Origin: Pseudomonas anguilliseptica
GTDB lineage: Bacteria > Pseudomonadota > Gammaproteobacteria > Pseudomonadales > Pseudomonadaceae
Assembly (NCBI RefSeq): GCF_900105355.1
Contig: NZ_FNSC01000001.1
Coordinates: 4,588,001-4,652,000, forward strand
DNA length: 64,000 bases
Direction: 5' to 3'
Position 1 is the first letter of the stretch, and each line of letters begins with the position of its first letter. A model generated the notes under the pieces. It saw only the letters and a list, made by a program, of their open reading frames with translations, ran no database searches and was not told where the DNA came from. Below, in pieces: positions 17,340 to 25,623 of this stretch. The position numbers were made by a program, and so were the translations under genes.

Positions 17340-18230
17340 ATGAGCGAACAGCACCGCCTGGAACAACGCAAAGTACGCTTCGACTTTGCCAACACGCCAC
17401 TGCACTGGGTGCCGAACGAGCCGGAAGCCTCGCACATCATGAACAGCCTGCACCTGATCCTGCCGGCAGGAGAATTCTGGTTCTGCCGGGTCTACAACAA
17501 GGCCCTACCACTGGTAACCGACCCACAGTTGCGCGAGAACGTACAAGGCTTCGTCAAACAGGAGGCGCAACATGCCCACGCCCACGACAGCGCACTGACG
17601 CCCTACCTGCTGCGCAATGGCATTGATCCGACGCCCTTTTCCAGACCAATCCACTGGCTATTCGAGCGTGTGCTGTGCGACTTTCCCCTCGGCAACAACG
17701 CCATCAGCCGCGCCCTGCAGCCCTGGTGGCTGCGTCAGCGGGTCGGCCTGATCGCCGCAGTGGAGCACTTCACCTGCGTGCTGGGCGACTGGATCATCAC
17801 CACCCGCAGCCTCGGCCATGCTGACCCGGTAATGCTCGACCTGCTGCGCTGGCACGGCGCCGAAGAAGTCGAGCACCGCAGCGTGGCCCACGATCTACAC
17901 GTACATATTGGCGGCAGCCTGCTGATGCGCTGGGTGTATATGCTGATTGCCACGCCGGCGCTGATCTTTCTGTTCAGCAGCGGAATGAAAATCATGATGC
18001 ACCAGGACCCGGTCACCCGTTACCGGCCAGGCTTTCTACGCCTGTGGTACCACCTGGGCAAGCGTGGTCTGTTGCCGCGCATGGGTAGCATCGGCCGTTC
18101 GGTGGTGCGCTATTTCAACCCCAGCTATCACCCGCGCAGCGAAGGCGATATCCGCGTGGCGCTGGATTACCTGGCTAACTCACCGGCGGCGCAACGCGCG
18201 GCAGCTGAACAAGCCCAGGTCAGGGCCTGA
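17340..18230 (+). CDS. Predicted metal-dependent hydrolase (PF10118 family)
   Basis: A 296-residue protein with conserved acidic and His residues that look like a di-metal site: FVKQEAQHAHAHD, AVEHFTCVLGDW and HGAEEVEHRSVAHDLH, a ferritin-like EXXH arrangement. A hydrophobic helix (YMLIATPALIFLFSSG) suggests membrane association. AAGGAG lies eight bases before ATG 17340. The family is annotated as predicted metal-dependent hydrolase, without a proven reaction. It is the second gene of the pair with the upstream alpha/beta hydrolase. Confidence 0.78.
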   Translation: MSEQHRLEQRKVRFDFANTPLHWVPNEPEASHIMNSLHLILPAGEFWFCRVYNKALPLVTDPQLRENVQGFVKQEAQHAHAHDSALTPYLLRNGIDPTPFSRPIHWLFERVLCDFPLGNNAISRALQPWWLRQRVGLIAAVEHFTCVLGDWIITTRSLGHADPVMLDLLRWHGAEEVEHRSVAHDLHVHIGGSLLMRWVYMLIATPALIFLFSSGMKIMMHQDPVTRYRPGFLRLWYHLGKRGLLPRMGSIGRSVVRYFNPSYHPRSEGDIRVALDYLANSPAAQRAAAEQAQVRA

Positions 18231-18257
18231 CAACTCGCCAACGAACAGAAGAGCGCT

Positions 18258-19748
18258 CTACTCGGCCGCCTCATCCTCCAGCACCCTCATCCCGGCCGCC
18301 TGCTCGAGTAGTTCGGCAGGCAGGCTTTTGCTGGCGCGGGCGCCGAGCAGCTTGAGGTTTTCCACCCGACTGATGATATTGCCGCGCCCCTCGCAGAGCT
18401 TGTTGCGTGCGCCGGCATAGGCTTTGTCCAGCTGCTGCAGGCGCGCACCCATTTCATCCAGATCCTGAATAAAGGCGACGAATTTGTCGTACAGCGCACC
18501 CGCGCGCTCGGCAATCTCGCGGGCGTTCTGGCTCTGCCGCTCCTGCCGCCACAGGCTGTCGATCACCCGCAAGGTGGCCAGCAACGTGGTCGGGCTGACG
18601 ATGACGATATGTTGATCAAAGGCCTCCTGAAACAAGCCAGGGGCGGCTTGCAACGCCGCCGCAAAGGCCGCTTCGATCGGCACAAAGAGCAGGACAAAAT
18701 CCAGGCTGTGCAGGCCTTCCAGGCGCTGGTAGTCCTTGAGCGACAAGCCCTTCAAGTGACTGCGCAGCGACAGCACATGCTGCTTGAGCGACAGCTGCCG
18801 GCTGGCGTCGTCCTCTGCGGCAATATATTGCTGGTACGCGGTAAGGCTGACCTTGGCGTCCACCACCACCTGCTTGTCGCCCGGCAGCTGGATCAGCACA
18901 TCCGGCTGGAAGCGTTCACCGTCGGCGCTCTTCAGGCTGACCTGGGTCTGGTACTCACGCCCCTTCTCCAGGCCGGCGTGCTCCAGCACCCGCTCCAGCA
19001 CCAGCTCGCCCCAGTTGCCCTGGGTTTTCTGGCCTTTGAGAGCACGGGTCAGGCTGGTCGCCTCATCGCCCAAACGCTGGTTGAGTTGCTGCAGACGCTC
19101 CAGCTCTTTGCCCAGAGAAAAGCGCTCACGGGCTTCCTGCTGATAGCTTTCCTCCACGCGCTTTTCGAAAGACTGAATGCGTTCCTTGAGCGGGTCAAGC
19201 AACTGACCGAGCTGCTGCTGGCTGGTTTCGGCAAAGCGCTGCTCGCGCTCATCAAAGATTTTCCCGGCCAGTTCGGCAAATTGCGCGCGCAGTTCATCGC
19301 GCGAGCCTTGCAGGTCGCTCAGGCGCTGTTGATGGCTATCCTGCTGTTCTTTGAGTTCGGCGCTGAGGGCCGCCCGCTGAGCATCCAGGCGGCGGATTTC
19401 AGACTCCTGCTGTTCGCGCTGGCGAGCCCAGGCCTGGGCTGCTTCGCGGGCAATCTGGCGCTCCTGTTGCAGCAAGTCGGCCTCACGGCGCAACGCCGCC
19501 AACTCGGCCTGCTGATCAGCCTTGATCTCGCTGATCTCGGCGACTTCCTCGCGGCAATCATCCAGCTGCGCCGCGAGGCCGGTCTGCGCTAGCTGCGCAT
19601 TACTCAAGCGTTCCTGTAGCAGGCTGAATTCCAGCTGCTGACTGGCCAAACGGCGTTGCAGCGACCAGGCCATATAGAGAAGAGGAAGTGCTGCGGCGGC
19701 AAAACCGAGCAGCGCAGGTGCCAACGCGACGGACAGATCGATAGGCAT
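18258..19748 (-). CDS. rmuC: DNA recombination protein RmuC
   Basis: A 496-residue protein with one N-terminal membrane helix (ALLGFAAAALPLLYMAWSL), a long coiled coil (about 30-200, rich in Gln, Glu, Arg and Ala) and the RmuC nuclease-like domain (GNWGELVLERVLEHAGLEKG, PDVLIQLPGDKQVVVDAKVS, DFVLLFVPIEAAF). RmuC limits recombination between short inverted repeats. ATG 19748 has GGAG six bases upstream; a TTG two codons earlier is less likely. A CTG-N10-CAG sequence overlaps its presumed promoter. Confidence 0.93.
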   Translation of the reverse strand: MPIDLSVALAPALLGFAAAALPLLYMAWSLQRRLASQQLEFSLLQERLSNAQLAQTGLAAQLDDCREEVAEISEIKADQQAELAALRREADLLQQERQIAREAAQAWARQREQQESEIRRLDAQRAALSAELKEQQDSHQQRLSDLQGSRDELRAQFAELAGKIFDEREQRFAETSQQQLGQLLDPLKERIQSFEKRVEESYQQEARERFSLGKELERLQQLNQRLGDEATSLTRALKGQKTQGNWGELVLERVLEHAGLEKGREYQTQVSLKSADGERFQPDVLIQLPGDKQVVVDAKVSLTAYQQYIAAEDDASRQLSLKQHVLSLRSHLKGLSLKDYQRLEGLHSLDFVLLFVPIEAAFAAALQAAPGLFQEAFDQHIVIVSPTTLLATLRVIDSLWRQERQSQNAREIAERAGALYDKFVAFIQDLDEMGARLQQLDKAYAGARNKLCEGRGNIISRVENLKLLGARASKSLPAELLEQAAGMRVLEDEAAE

Positions 19749-19769
19749 AAGCAACTCCGCAGAAAAGTA

Positions 19770-19785
19770 CTGGCAGTATAACCAG
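19770..19785 (-). promoter_or_regulatory. Candidate LexA box upstream of rmuC
   Basis: The sequence fits CTG-N10-CAG and on the minus strand includes TATACT, a good -10 element, 22-37 bases before the rmuC ATG. E. coli rmuC (yigN) has been reported as an SOS gene. The inner bases deviate from the TATATATA-type consensus, so this is only a candidate. Confidence 0.35.
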
Positions 19786-19974
19786 TGTTCTTACAAAGCG
19801 GCCCATTGCGTCAGAGCCTGCTCAAAGTATCGCGAGCGAGTGTCATGCAAGGCGCTACGTTAGTAACAGCCCCCGGCTGGTCAAGCAGACGAGAAACGTA
19901 GCGTAGCGGAGTAACAGCCAACGGCTGGTCCTTAGGGTGAGCGCAGCGAATCAAGCGAAGTGTACTTTTGTACA

Positions 19975-20088
19975 TGAGCATTACTCGTTTCACTCGCCCT
20001 TCGGGTCGCCTGAAGCGCGTTAACCGCAGCGGCTTACCGAGCCTGTTTAACGCGCCAGGGCCGACGCGCAGCAGACTTTGAGTTGGCT
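19975..20088 (-). repeat. Intergenic 3'-UTR repeat (copy B)
   Basis: This copy abuts the stop codon of the Sel1 gene at 20089. The module GGGCCGACGCGCAGCAG (20058-20074) and the neighbouring TGTTTAACGCGCCA match copies A and C. The left part (ACTCGCCCTTCGGGTCGCC) contains a separate small hairpin. The whole 19749-20088 interval between rmuC and the Sel1 gene holds this repeat and further repeat-like sequence but no gene. Confidence 0.55.
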
Positions 20089-20493
20089 CTAAAGCTGTTT
20101 AAGCAGTTGCTGCGCCTCTGGCGAACCCTGCCCCGCTGCCAGCTCCAGCCAGTGGCGGGCCTGCTGCGGTTCATTGTTGCGCGGCTGACTATAGAGTTGG
20201 CCGAGCTCCAGCTGGCCCCCCATATCACCGGCGCGGGCGGCCTGGCGCAGCAGTTCAAAACCGATGCGCCGATCACGTGGGTTGCCGCAATCACGGCAGA
20301 GCATTTGCCCAAGCCGACTCTGTGCCTGCACTACGCCCTGCAAGGCAGGTTGCTTGAGCAGGTGGCCAGCAAAGCGTTTGACGCTGGGGGCATGACCGAG
20401 TCGAGGGCTGCCCAGTAGCCAGAGTGCCACACGGGTGGGCAGGCGAGGAGCAGTGGTTGCAGCGATAGGTAGTCGAGTGATTGCGCGAGGCAT
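20089..20493 (-). CDS. Sel1-repeat protein
   Basis: A 134-residue protein. Two Sel1-type repeats are clear: SRLGQMLCRDCGNPRDRRIG and LELGQLYSQPRNNEPQQARH, each followed by an ALA-rich helix (LLRQAARAGD, WLELAAGQGSPEA). A basic N terminus with no clear signal peptide precedes them. Sel1 proteins are adaptor-like. It differs from the Sel1 protein at 5162-5632. It is monocistronic, with a repeat directly after its stop codon and a DnaA-box element upstream. Confidence 0.7.
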   Translation of the reverse strand: MPRAITRLPIAATTAPRLPTRVALWLLGSPRLGHAPSVKRFAGHLLKQPALQGVVQAQSRLGQMLCRDCGNPRDRRIGFELLRQAARAGDMGGQLELGQLYSQPRNNEPQQARHWLELAAGQGSPEAQQLLKQL

Positions 20494-20593
20494 AAAAAGC
20501 AGCGGTAGCCGGAAAGGCGCGCAACTCTACTCCTTTTTTCGCCAAGGTAAAGCCTTGCAAAAAAGCCTCAGACGGCGACCTAGAGCAAGCGCT

Positions 20594-20760
20594 CGGGTTA
20601 ATCCACAGAAGCTGTGGATAACTTCGTGGATAACATGGGAGCAAGCGGCCTCAGCGCCTATGGTGTGGGGCCCAAGGTCAAACTGGTGATTTTTTCACCA
20701 GCGCAAAAAATCCATATATTTCATTGACTTATAAAATCAATAAAAAGAATCAAGGGTTTA
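20594..20760. other. Intergenic element with DnaA boxes and AT-rich stretch
   Basis: TGTGGATAA (20613-20621) is a perfect DnaA box; AATCCACA (20600-20607) and CGTGGATAA (20625-20633) are near matches. A GATTTTTTCACCAGCGCAAA stretch and TTGACTTATAAAATCAATAA (about 20720-20750) follow. The plan matches the element at 7669-7808. It lies upstream of the leftward Sel1 gene, so it may be its promoter and operator. The interval 20494-20912 holds no gene. Confidence 0.5.
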
Positions 20761-20912
20761 CGTCAAGCACTGCATCCTGCTTGACAAGGCGCATCGCAAT
20801 TGTGCACAAGTCGCTGCGTCACGCCGTCGCACTGCCCTTTTTCAGGGCAAAGCGCCCTGAAAAAGCCGCACTGTATAGGGTCTGATGCCGTTTCGCTCGC
20901 GGCTGCGCCGGT

Positions 20913-21001
20913 GCCTGTTTTAGCACGAGGCAAGGCACGAGACACGAGGCTTGGTTGTTCCAAATGAGTGTCGAGAAACGCAGTATCGCGCTAAAACAGG
21001 C
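20913..21001. repeat. 89-base element bounded by perfect 12-base inverted repeats
   Basis: GCCTGTTTTAGC (20913-20924) and GCTAAAACAGGC (20990-21001) are exact inverted copies. The interior is rich in short ACGAG repeats (GAGGCAAGGCACGAGACACG). It lies eight bases from the stop codon of the RES toxin gene. It resembles the copy A repeat in having GC-TTTT arms near a stop codon, but the interior differs. Confidence 0.6.
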
Positions 21002-21008
21002 TCGGCCC

Positions 21009-21761
21009 CTATGCCGGGCGCGGTAGGCGGCCATCCACCTGATAGGCATCCAGGCGAAAGACTCTAGGGGTGTCCGGAACCTGGGCATTCTTGAAGGCGA
21101 CATAGTCGTCGGTGGTCTCGCACAGCCAGCTCAGCAGGTTACGCGGGCGCTTTTCTGCCAGCGCGCCTGGAACGAATAGCGCAACGTTGTTGCCCTTCTG
21201 CGGGCAGCGCGCCGAACGGTACTCGAACGCCTCAACCCCCGCCCCGCGCATGGCTGCACCCAATGCCTGGCAATGCTCATAAGCGCTGGCATGACAGAGT
21301 TCGGCCTGGAAATCCGCAAACGGCGGATGCTGCAACTGAATGCCGCGCTCAACCTGATAGCGCGCCTCGAAGGTGCAATGCTCGGAAAGGATGCGCCCAC
21401 TGGGGGGCGCGATGCTCATGCCATCCCAGAGCAGAAAGCGGTAATACGCCGCCTCGGCCATGGCGGTGTCGATGCGCAGCGCGCCATAGAACAGGCTCGG
21501 CTCGTGCACCGAACCAAAGCGCGAGCCCCAGCGCAGCGGCGGATAACGGAACGGGGTTTTCAGCAGGTAATGCAGCGGCTCGGCATTCTGCGGCAGCGGC
21601 GGTTTGCTGGTTTCCAGCAACTCCTCAAGCAACGCCTGTTCGGCAAGGGTATCGACCAATTGCAAAGTGGCGACCTGGGCCTGACTCTCGACCAGACGCA
21701 CCAGGCGCCCACGCAGCGGTTTGATCTGAGCCGGGCCTTGGCAGTGTTGCCAGATATCCAT
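21009..21761 (-). CDS. RES-domain toxin of a RES-Xre toxin-antitoxin system
   Basis: A 250-residue RES-domain protein. The family is named for conserved Arg, Glu and Ser; here candidates are PFRYPPLRWGSRFG, AMAEAAYYRFL and the later EYRSARCPQKGNN. RES toxins are ADP-ribosyltransferase-fold enzymes that degrade NAD+ or modify targets, arresting growth. The gene lies downstream of a matching Xre antitoxin, the usual order. It is separated from it by 137 bases that hold repeat copy C, a larger gap than usual in this family. Confidence 0.85.
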   Translation of the reverse strand: MDIWQHCQGPAQIKPLRGRLVRLVESQAQVATLQLVDTLAEQALLEELLETSKPPLPQNAEPLHYLLKTPFRYPPLRWGSRFGSVHEPSLFYGALRIDTAMAEAAYYRFLLWDGMSIAPPSGRILSEHCTFEARYQVERGIQLQHPPFADFQAELCHASAYEHCQALGAAMRGAGVEAFEYRSARCPQKGNNVALFVPGALAEKRPRNLLSWLCETTDDYVAFKNAQVPDTPRVFRLDAYQVDGRLPRPA

Positions 21762-21834
21762 GGTGGCGTTGTCCTTAACTTTTATTATTGTTGCTACTGC
21801 GTTTCAAGCTTGCTGTTTTGAAGCTGTTTAGGGC

Positions 21835-21898
21835 CTCGCGAGCTAGAGTCCTGTTTTTAACGCTGCAGGGCCAACGCGCAGCAGGTCATAAACAGGTT
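21835..21898 (-). repeat. Intergenic 3'-UTR repeat, short form (copy C)
   Basis: This copy starts directly after the Xre antitoxin stop codon. It shares GCGAGCTAGAG, CTGTTTTTAACGCTG and the GGGCCAACGCGCAGCAG module (21868-21884) with copy A but lacks copy A's central arm. CCTGTTT and AAACAGG arms allow a hairpin in the antitoxin-toxin intercistronic RNA. Confidence 0.55.
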
Positions 21899-22267
21899 CT
21901 AGCCTTTGCCACGAATCGCATCGAGATACTCCACCACCCTTACCAACCCCTGCACCTGCATCATCAGGGATAAGGGCGGCGCATCCAGATGGCGGTTGTC
22001 GGTGCGCAGAAAATGCTGCATATCCAGCAAATTGCCGCCAAACAGGGCAAACAGCGAGCGGTATACACGGACCAGCAACAAGGCCAATTCACCGGTTTTG
22101 CTGTGCACGCGCAGGCCACCCTCAGCCCAACGCGAGATCGCTGTGCGGTGTACACCAATGATGTCCGCCAGTTCCTGCTGGGTCAGGCCCAGCTGTTCAC
22201 GGGTATTGAGCAGCGCTTTGGCCAGCACCGCATCGGCGTCGGCAACCGGTCGAATCAATGCGCTCAT
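21899..22267 (-). CDS. Xre/MbcA/ParS-type antitoxin
   Basis: A 122-residue antitoxin. The N-terminal HTH is LLNTREQLGLTQQELADIIG with VHRTAISRWAEGG, and the C-terminal toxin-binding domain (DUF2384/MbcA-ParS) is LALLLVRVYRSLFALFGGNL plus MQHFL. It neutralises the RES toxin encoded next and autoregulates the operon. ATG 22267 is placed five bases after GGAGG; the preceding GTG codon is too close. TGTAAACAGACA upstream (about 22290) is a possible operator. Confidence 0.85.
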   Translation of the reverse strand: MSALIRPVADADAVLAKALLNTREQLGLTQQELADIIGVHRTAISRWAEGGLRVHSKTGELALLLVRVYRSLFALFGGNLLDMQHFLRTDNRHLDAPPLSLMMQVQGLVRVVEYLDAIRGKG

Positions 22268-22415
22268 CACGGCCTCCTACTTTCATAATGTCTGTTTACA
22301 GCAAAAATACCACTAAATGCTGCAATTACACAGAACAGAATAACCTCTGATTGGCAGCCTGCCAGACATGGGTTAACGTCCAGCCACGCAACTCCCTCAC
22401 TATGGATCAGTGCTT

Positions 22416-25004
22416 ATGCCCAGCCGGCGCACCTGGCTGCGACTTATCAGTTGCCTGATTTTACTGCTCGTCCTGCTCAGCGCTTATGGCTACCTGAGCC
22501 TGAGCCGCCTGCTCGAACGCGAGCAGATCGAGAACTTCGAGTGGCGAGGCCTAGGCCTATCCACCCAGGGTATCCAGCTTGACCAGCTCAGCCTGCAGCA
22601 CCCCAGCGGCGTAGTGCAGCTGCAACAGCTGCAATTGCGCTGGAGTGGATTCAGTCTGGCGCTGCCCTTCTGGCAGCAGGTACAGATCACCGGCCTGCAA
22701 CTGAATCTGCCCTCTCAACCCGAGCCAACAACTGACGACAGCACGGATTTTGCGTTTCCACTGGAGCAACTCGCCGCAGTTATCAGCTTATTGCCGCAAC
22801 ACCTGCAGGTCGATGCACTGCAGATCGAGCTACCTTGCGCCGAAACACGCTGCCAACTGCTGGGCGATCTGCTGCTGTTTAAAGACGCTGCACAGCTTGA
22901 TGCTCAGCTCAATTTGCAACATCAACAGGACCAACTGAGCTGGCACGCGCAATTGCAGGGCGACGCCACAACAGCAGCGCTGCAGCTGAGCCTGGCGATC
23001 AATCAGCAAGCGCAACTGCAGCTCAGCAGCAGCCTGCAACAGAGCGGCACCGGACAACTCTGGCAAGGTGACTTCAGCGGCGACTTGCAGCAAAGCGCGG
23101 TGCTGCAAAGCTGGCTAGGCCAGTGGCTACCCAGTGCCGCAGGCACACTGCCTGAGGCTCCGACGGCAGCGCAGCTGAAGGCAAGCTGGCAATTGCAGCT
23201 TGCCCCTGGCCCCCTTAATTTGGCGCAGCTGCAGCAGGCCAGCGGCCAGTTGCAAGCCAGCGCCAAGCTGCCTGAGCCCTGGCCAATTCCCGCTCTCGGT
23301 CAATTGCAGGGCAGCTTCGATTTGTCCGCCCAGGCGCTGGATGGCCAGTGGCTGGCCGATAGCCTGAACGCCGACCTCAACCTCAAGCAGATTGCCAATG
23401 ACCTTATCAGCGACGTACCGGCAGAGCTGTATCCCGAAACGCTGCAGCTGACGATCCAGGCCACTGAAACGCCCAACAACCTGGCTGCACAGCTGGTTGA
23501 TCGCGCCCTGCCCCTGCAACTGCTGTTAAAGGGCCAGGGGCGCAGCCAATTTGAACTGCAGGGTACGCTGGCCCTGGCCAATGGTTTGCCCTGGGCCTTG
23601 CAGCTGCTGGACGGCAGCCTTAACGCGTCCACCCCAGCATTTCAGCTGGAGGGCTGGAAGATCGGCGCGCTGCAGACGCAGTTGCAACTCGACGCCTATC
23701 TGGATCCGCAGCAGTTGCATCTCGCCCTTGGCAAAGGCGCACAGCTCAGCCTGCAACATCTGCGCAGTACGGATGTGCAGGCCCAGCAACTCAAAGCCAG
23801 CAGCAGTGGACTGCAACTGCAGGCCCAACTGGCAGCAGGCGAGCTGCTCGACTGGCAGCTAGAAGGTCCTCTCGATTTCAGTGCACAACTGCAACATGAG
23901 CAATTGCAGCCCCAGCACTGGTACTGGCAAGGCCCTTTGACCGCCAACCCACTGCAGGCGGAGCTGGACGGCACACTGCGCAACGATGCCGGGCTGCAAC
24001 TCAAGCTGCAGGCGCAATACTACAGCGCCAAGGGCCTGAGCCTGCAAGCGCAACTGGCGGAACTGTTTCTGCGCAGCGGCAACCCGTTAAAAGACAGCTT
24101 CACGGCATGGCCAGCCCTACTGGATCTGAACAACGGGCGCCTGAATGCCAACGCCAGCCTGACCCTGGCCAGCGATCAACAGCTGCCCACGGTCAAACTC
24201 GACCTCACCGGCAAGGGCCTGGGCGGGATTTATGACCGCACCACGCTGGAGGGTTTGGACAGCCGTATCAGTGTGCGAGTCGACCCCAAACAGCTGCAGC
24301 TTGAATTGAGCGAGCTGCGCCTGGCTCAGGCCAACCCCGGTATACCGCTAGGCCCGGTGCAGCTCAGCGGCAGCTACAGCGCCGCGTTGCAAACACCGAC
24401 CCGAAGCCAGCTGAAGCTGCACCAGGCCGAAGCAGCGCTGATGGGCGGCACGTTAGAACTGGCAGCCGGACAATGGAGCCTGGCCGCCGAGCCGATGCTG
24501 TTTCCCATACAGGTGCAGGGCCTGGAACTTGAGCAGCTGTTTATCCTCTACCCCACAGAGGGGCTGGCAGGCACCGGCACCCTCGATGGTCGTCTGCCGC
24601 TGCAGATCAGTAGCCAGGGTGTGACCATCGAACAAGGCCAGCTGACAGCACGCGAACCCGGTGGGCGTTTGCAATTTCACTCCGAACGTATCCGCGCCTT
24701 GGGCCGCAGCAACCAGGCGATGCAGCTGGTGACTCAATCGCTGGAGGATTTTCGCTTTACGACTCTGAGCAGCCAGGTCAACTACGATCAGCAAGGCAAG
24801 TTGGCGCTGGCCATGCGCCTGGAGGGACAAAACCCGGCCATCGAACAGGGCCGACCGATCCACTTCAATATCAACCTGGAAGAAGATATCCCTACTCTGC
24901 TGGCCAGCCTGCAACTGACCGACAAAGTCAGCGATATCATCAGGCAGCGCGTGCAACAGCGTATGCTGGAACGCAATGCCAACACGGCCCCGACAGAGCG
25001 ATGA
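22416..25004 (+). CDS. ydbH: YdbH-family AsmA-like intermembrane phospholipid transport protein
   Basis: A large 862-residue protein with one N-terminal inner-membrane helix (WLRLISCLILLLVLLSAYGY) and a long periplasmic stretch of beta-strand repeats rich in Gln and Leu (many LQLQAQL-like segments). The C-terminal YdbH domain includes GTLDGRLPLQISSQGVTIEQ and NYDQQGKLALAMRLEGQNP. In E. coli, YdbH acts redundantly with TamB and YhdP as a bridge carrying phospholipids to the outer membrane, together with YnbE. The following two genes are its known partners. GTG 22410 is an alternative start. Confidence 0.9.
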   Translation: MPSRRTWLRLISCLILLLVLLSAYGYLSLSRLLEREQIENFEWRGLGLSTQGIQLDQLSLQHPSGVVQLQQLQLRWSGFSLALPFWQQVQITGLQLNLPSQPEPTTDDSTDFAFPLEQLAAVISLLPQHLQVDALQIELPCAETRCQLLGDLLLFKDAAQLDAQLNLQHQQDQLSWHAQLQGDATTAALQLSLAINQQAQLQLSSSLQQSGTGQLWQGDFSGDLQQSAVLQSWLGQWLPSAAGTLPEAPTAAQLKASWQLQLAPGPLNLAQLQQASGQLQASAKLPEPWPIPALGQLQGSFDLSAQALDGQWLADSLNADLNLKQIANDLISDVPAELYPETLQLTIQATETPNNLAAQLVDRALPLQLLLKGQGRSQFELQGTLALANGLPWALQLLDGSLNASTPAFQLEGWKIGALQTQLQLDAYLDPQQLHLALGKGAQLSLQHLRSTDVQAQQLKASSSGLQLQAQLAAGELLDWQLEGPLDFSAQLQHEQLQPQHWYWQGPLTANPLQAELDGTLRNDAGLQLKLQAQYYSAKGLSLQAQLAELFLRSGNPLKDSFTAWPALLDLNNGRLNANASLTLASDQQLPTVKLDLTGKGLGGIYDRTTLEGLDSRISVRVDPKQLQLELSELRLAQANPGIPLGPVQLSGSYSAALQTPTRSQLKLHQAEAALMGGTLELAAGQWSLAAEPMLFPIQVQGLELEQLFILYPTEGLAGTGTLDGRLPLQISSQGVTIEQGQLTAREPGGRLQFHSERIRALGRSNQAMQLVTQSLEDFRFTTLSSQVNYDQQGKLALAMRLEGQNPAIEQGRPIHFNINLEEDIPTLLASLQLTDKVSDIIRQRVQQRMLERNANTAPTER

Positions 25005-25019
25005 TCAAGGAGAAGCGCC

Positions 25020-25211
25020 ATGCGCTTGCGTAGTTGTTTCGCCGTCCTGCTACTGGGGCTGCTCAGTACGGCCTGCACCCCGACCGTACAGCTGGCGATG
25101 CCCAATGAGCCGATCAACATCAACCTGAATGTAAAGATCGAGCACGAAATCTATATCAAGGTGGATAAAGCCCTGGACAGCATGTTCAGCGAATCCAGCG
25201 GATTGTTCTAA
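25020..25211 (+). CDS. ynbE: YnbE-like outer-membrane lipoprotein
   Basis: A 63-residue lipoprotein. The signal peptide ends in LLSTAC, followed by a conserved beta-forming stretch (NEPININLNVKIEHEIYIKV). YnbE multimers are thought to complete the YdbH bridge at the outer membrane. AAGGAG precedes the ATG, and the gene sits 15 bases after ydbH. Confidence 0.9.
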   Translation: MRLRSCFAVLLLGLLSTACTPTVQLAMPNEPININLNVKIEHEIYIKVDKALDSMFSESSGLF

Positions 25212-25222
25212 GGAGCCCGAGC

Positions 25223-25567
25223 ATGAACCTCTATAAACGCCTTGCCAGCCTGTTACTGCTGCTCAGCCTGAGCCTGCCGGCCGTAGCCCTGAACCTTAAC
25301 GAAGCCATGTCCGCCCTGGGCGACGCAAAAGCCAGCGGCCAGTTGGGCGAAATGCCCAATGGCTATCTCGGCGTGGTGAGTAACGCTGGCCAGGCCGCCG
25401 AAATCGCCCAGTTAATCAACCAGGCGCGCCGTACCGAATACCAGAAGCTGGCGGCGCAGAACGGCATCCAGCTCAGCGATGTGGAAGCGATTGCCGGGCA
25501 GAAAGCCATCGACAAGACACCGGCAGGGCAATACATCCAGCTTGAAGGTAAGTGGCAGCGCAAATAA
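25223..25567 (+). CDS. ydbL: YdbL-like periplasmic protein (DUF1318)
   Basis: A 114-residue exported protein. The signal peptide (LASLLLLLSLSLPAVALN) is followed by a DUF1318 domain (MSALGDAKASGQLGEMPNGY, AQLINQARRTEYQKLAAQNG). In E. coli, YdbL acts as a periplasmic chaperone that keeps YnbE from misassembling. AAGGAG lies before the ATG; it is the last gene of the three-gene operon. Confidence 0.9.
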   Translation: MNLYKRLASLLLLLSLSLPAVALNLNEAMSALGDAKASGQLGEMPNGYLGVVSNAGQAAEIAQLINQARRTEYQKLAAQNGIQLSDVEAIAGQKAIDKTPAGQYIQLEGKWQRK

Positions 25568-25589
25568 CTTCGTCAGCGAGCCTAGCCAA

Positions 25590-25623
25590 GGGTCCGGGAG
25601 GGGCTCAGTTACCTCCCTGACCC
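25590..25623. terminator. Stem-loop between convergent ydbL and LysR genes
   Basis: Arms GGGTCCGGGAGG (25590-25601) and CCTCCCTGACCC (25612-25623) pair with one mismatch around a ten-base loop. It overlaps the last codons of the LysR gene. There is no T tract. Confidence 0.45.
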
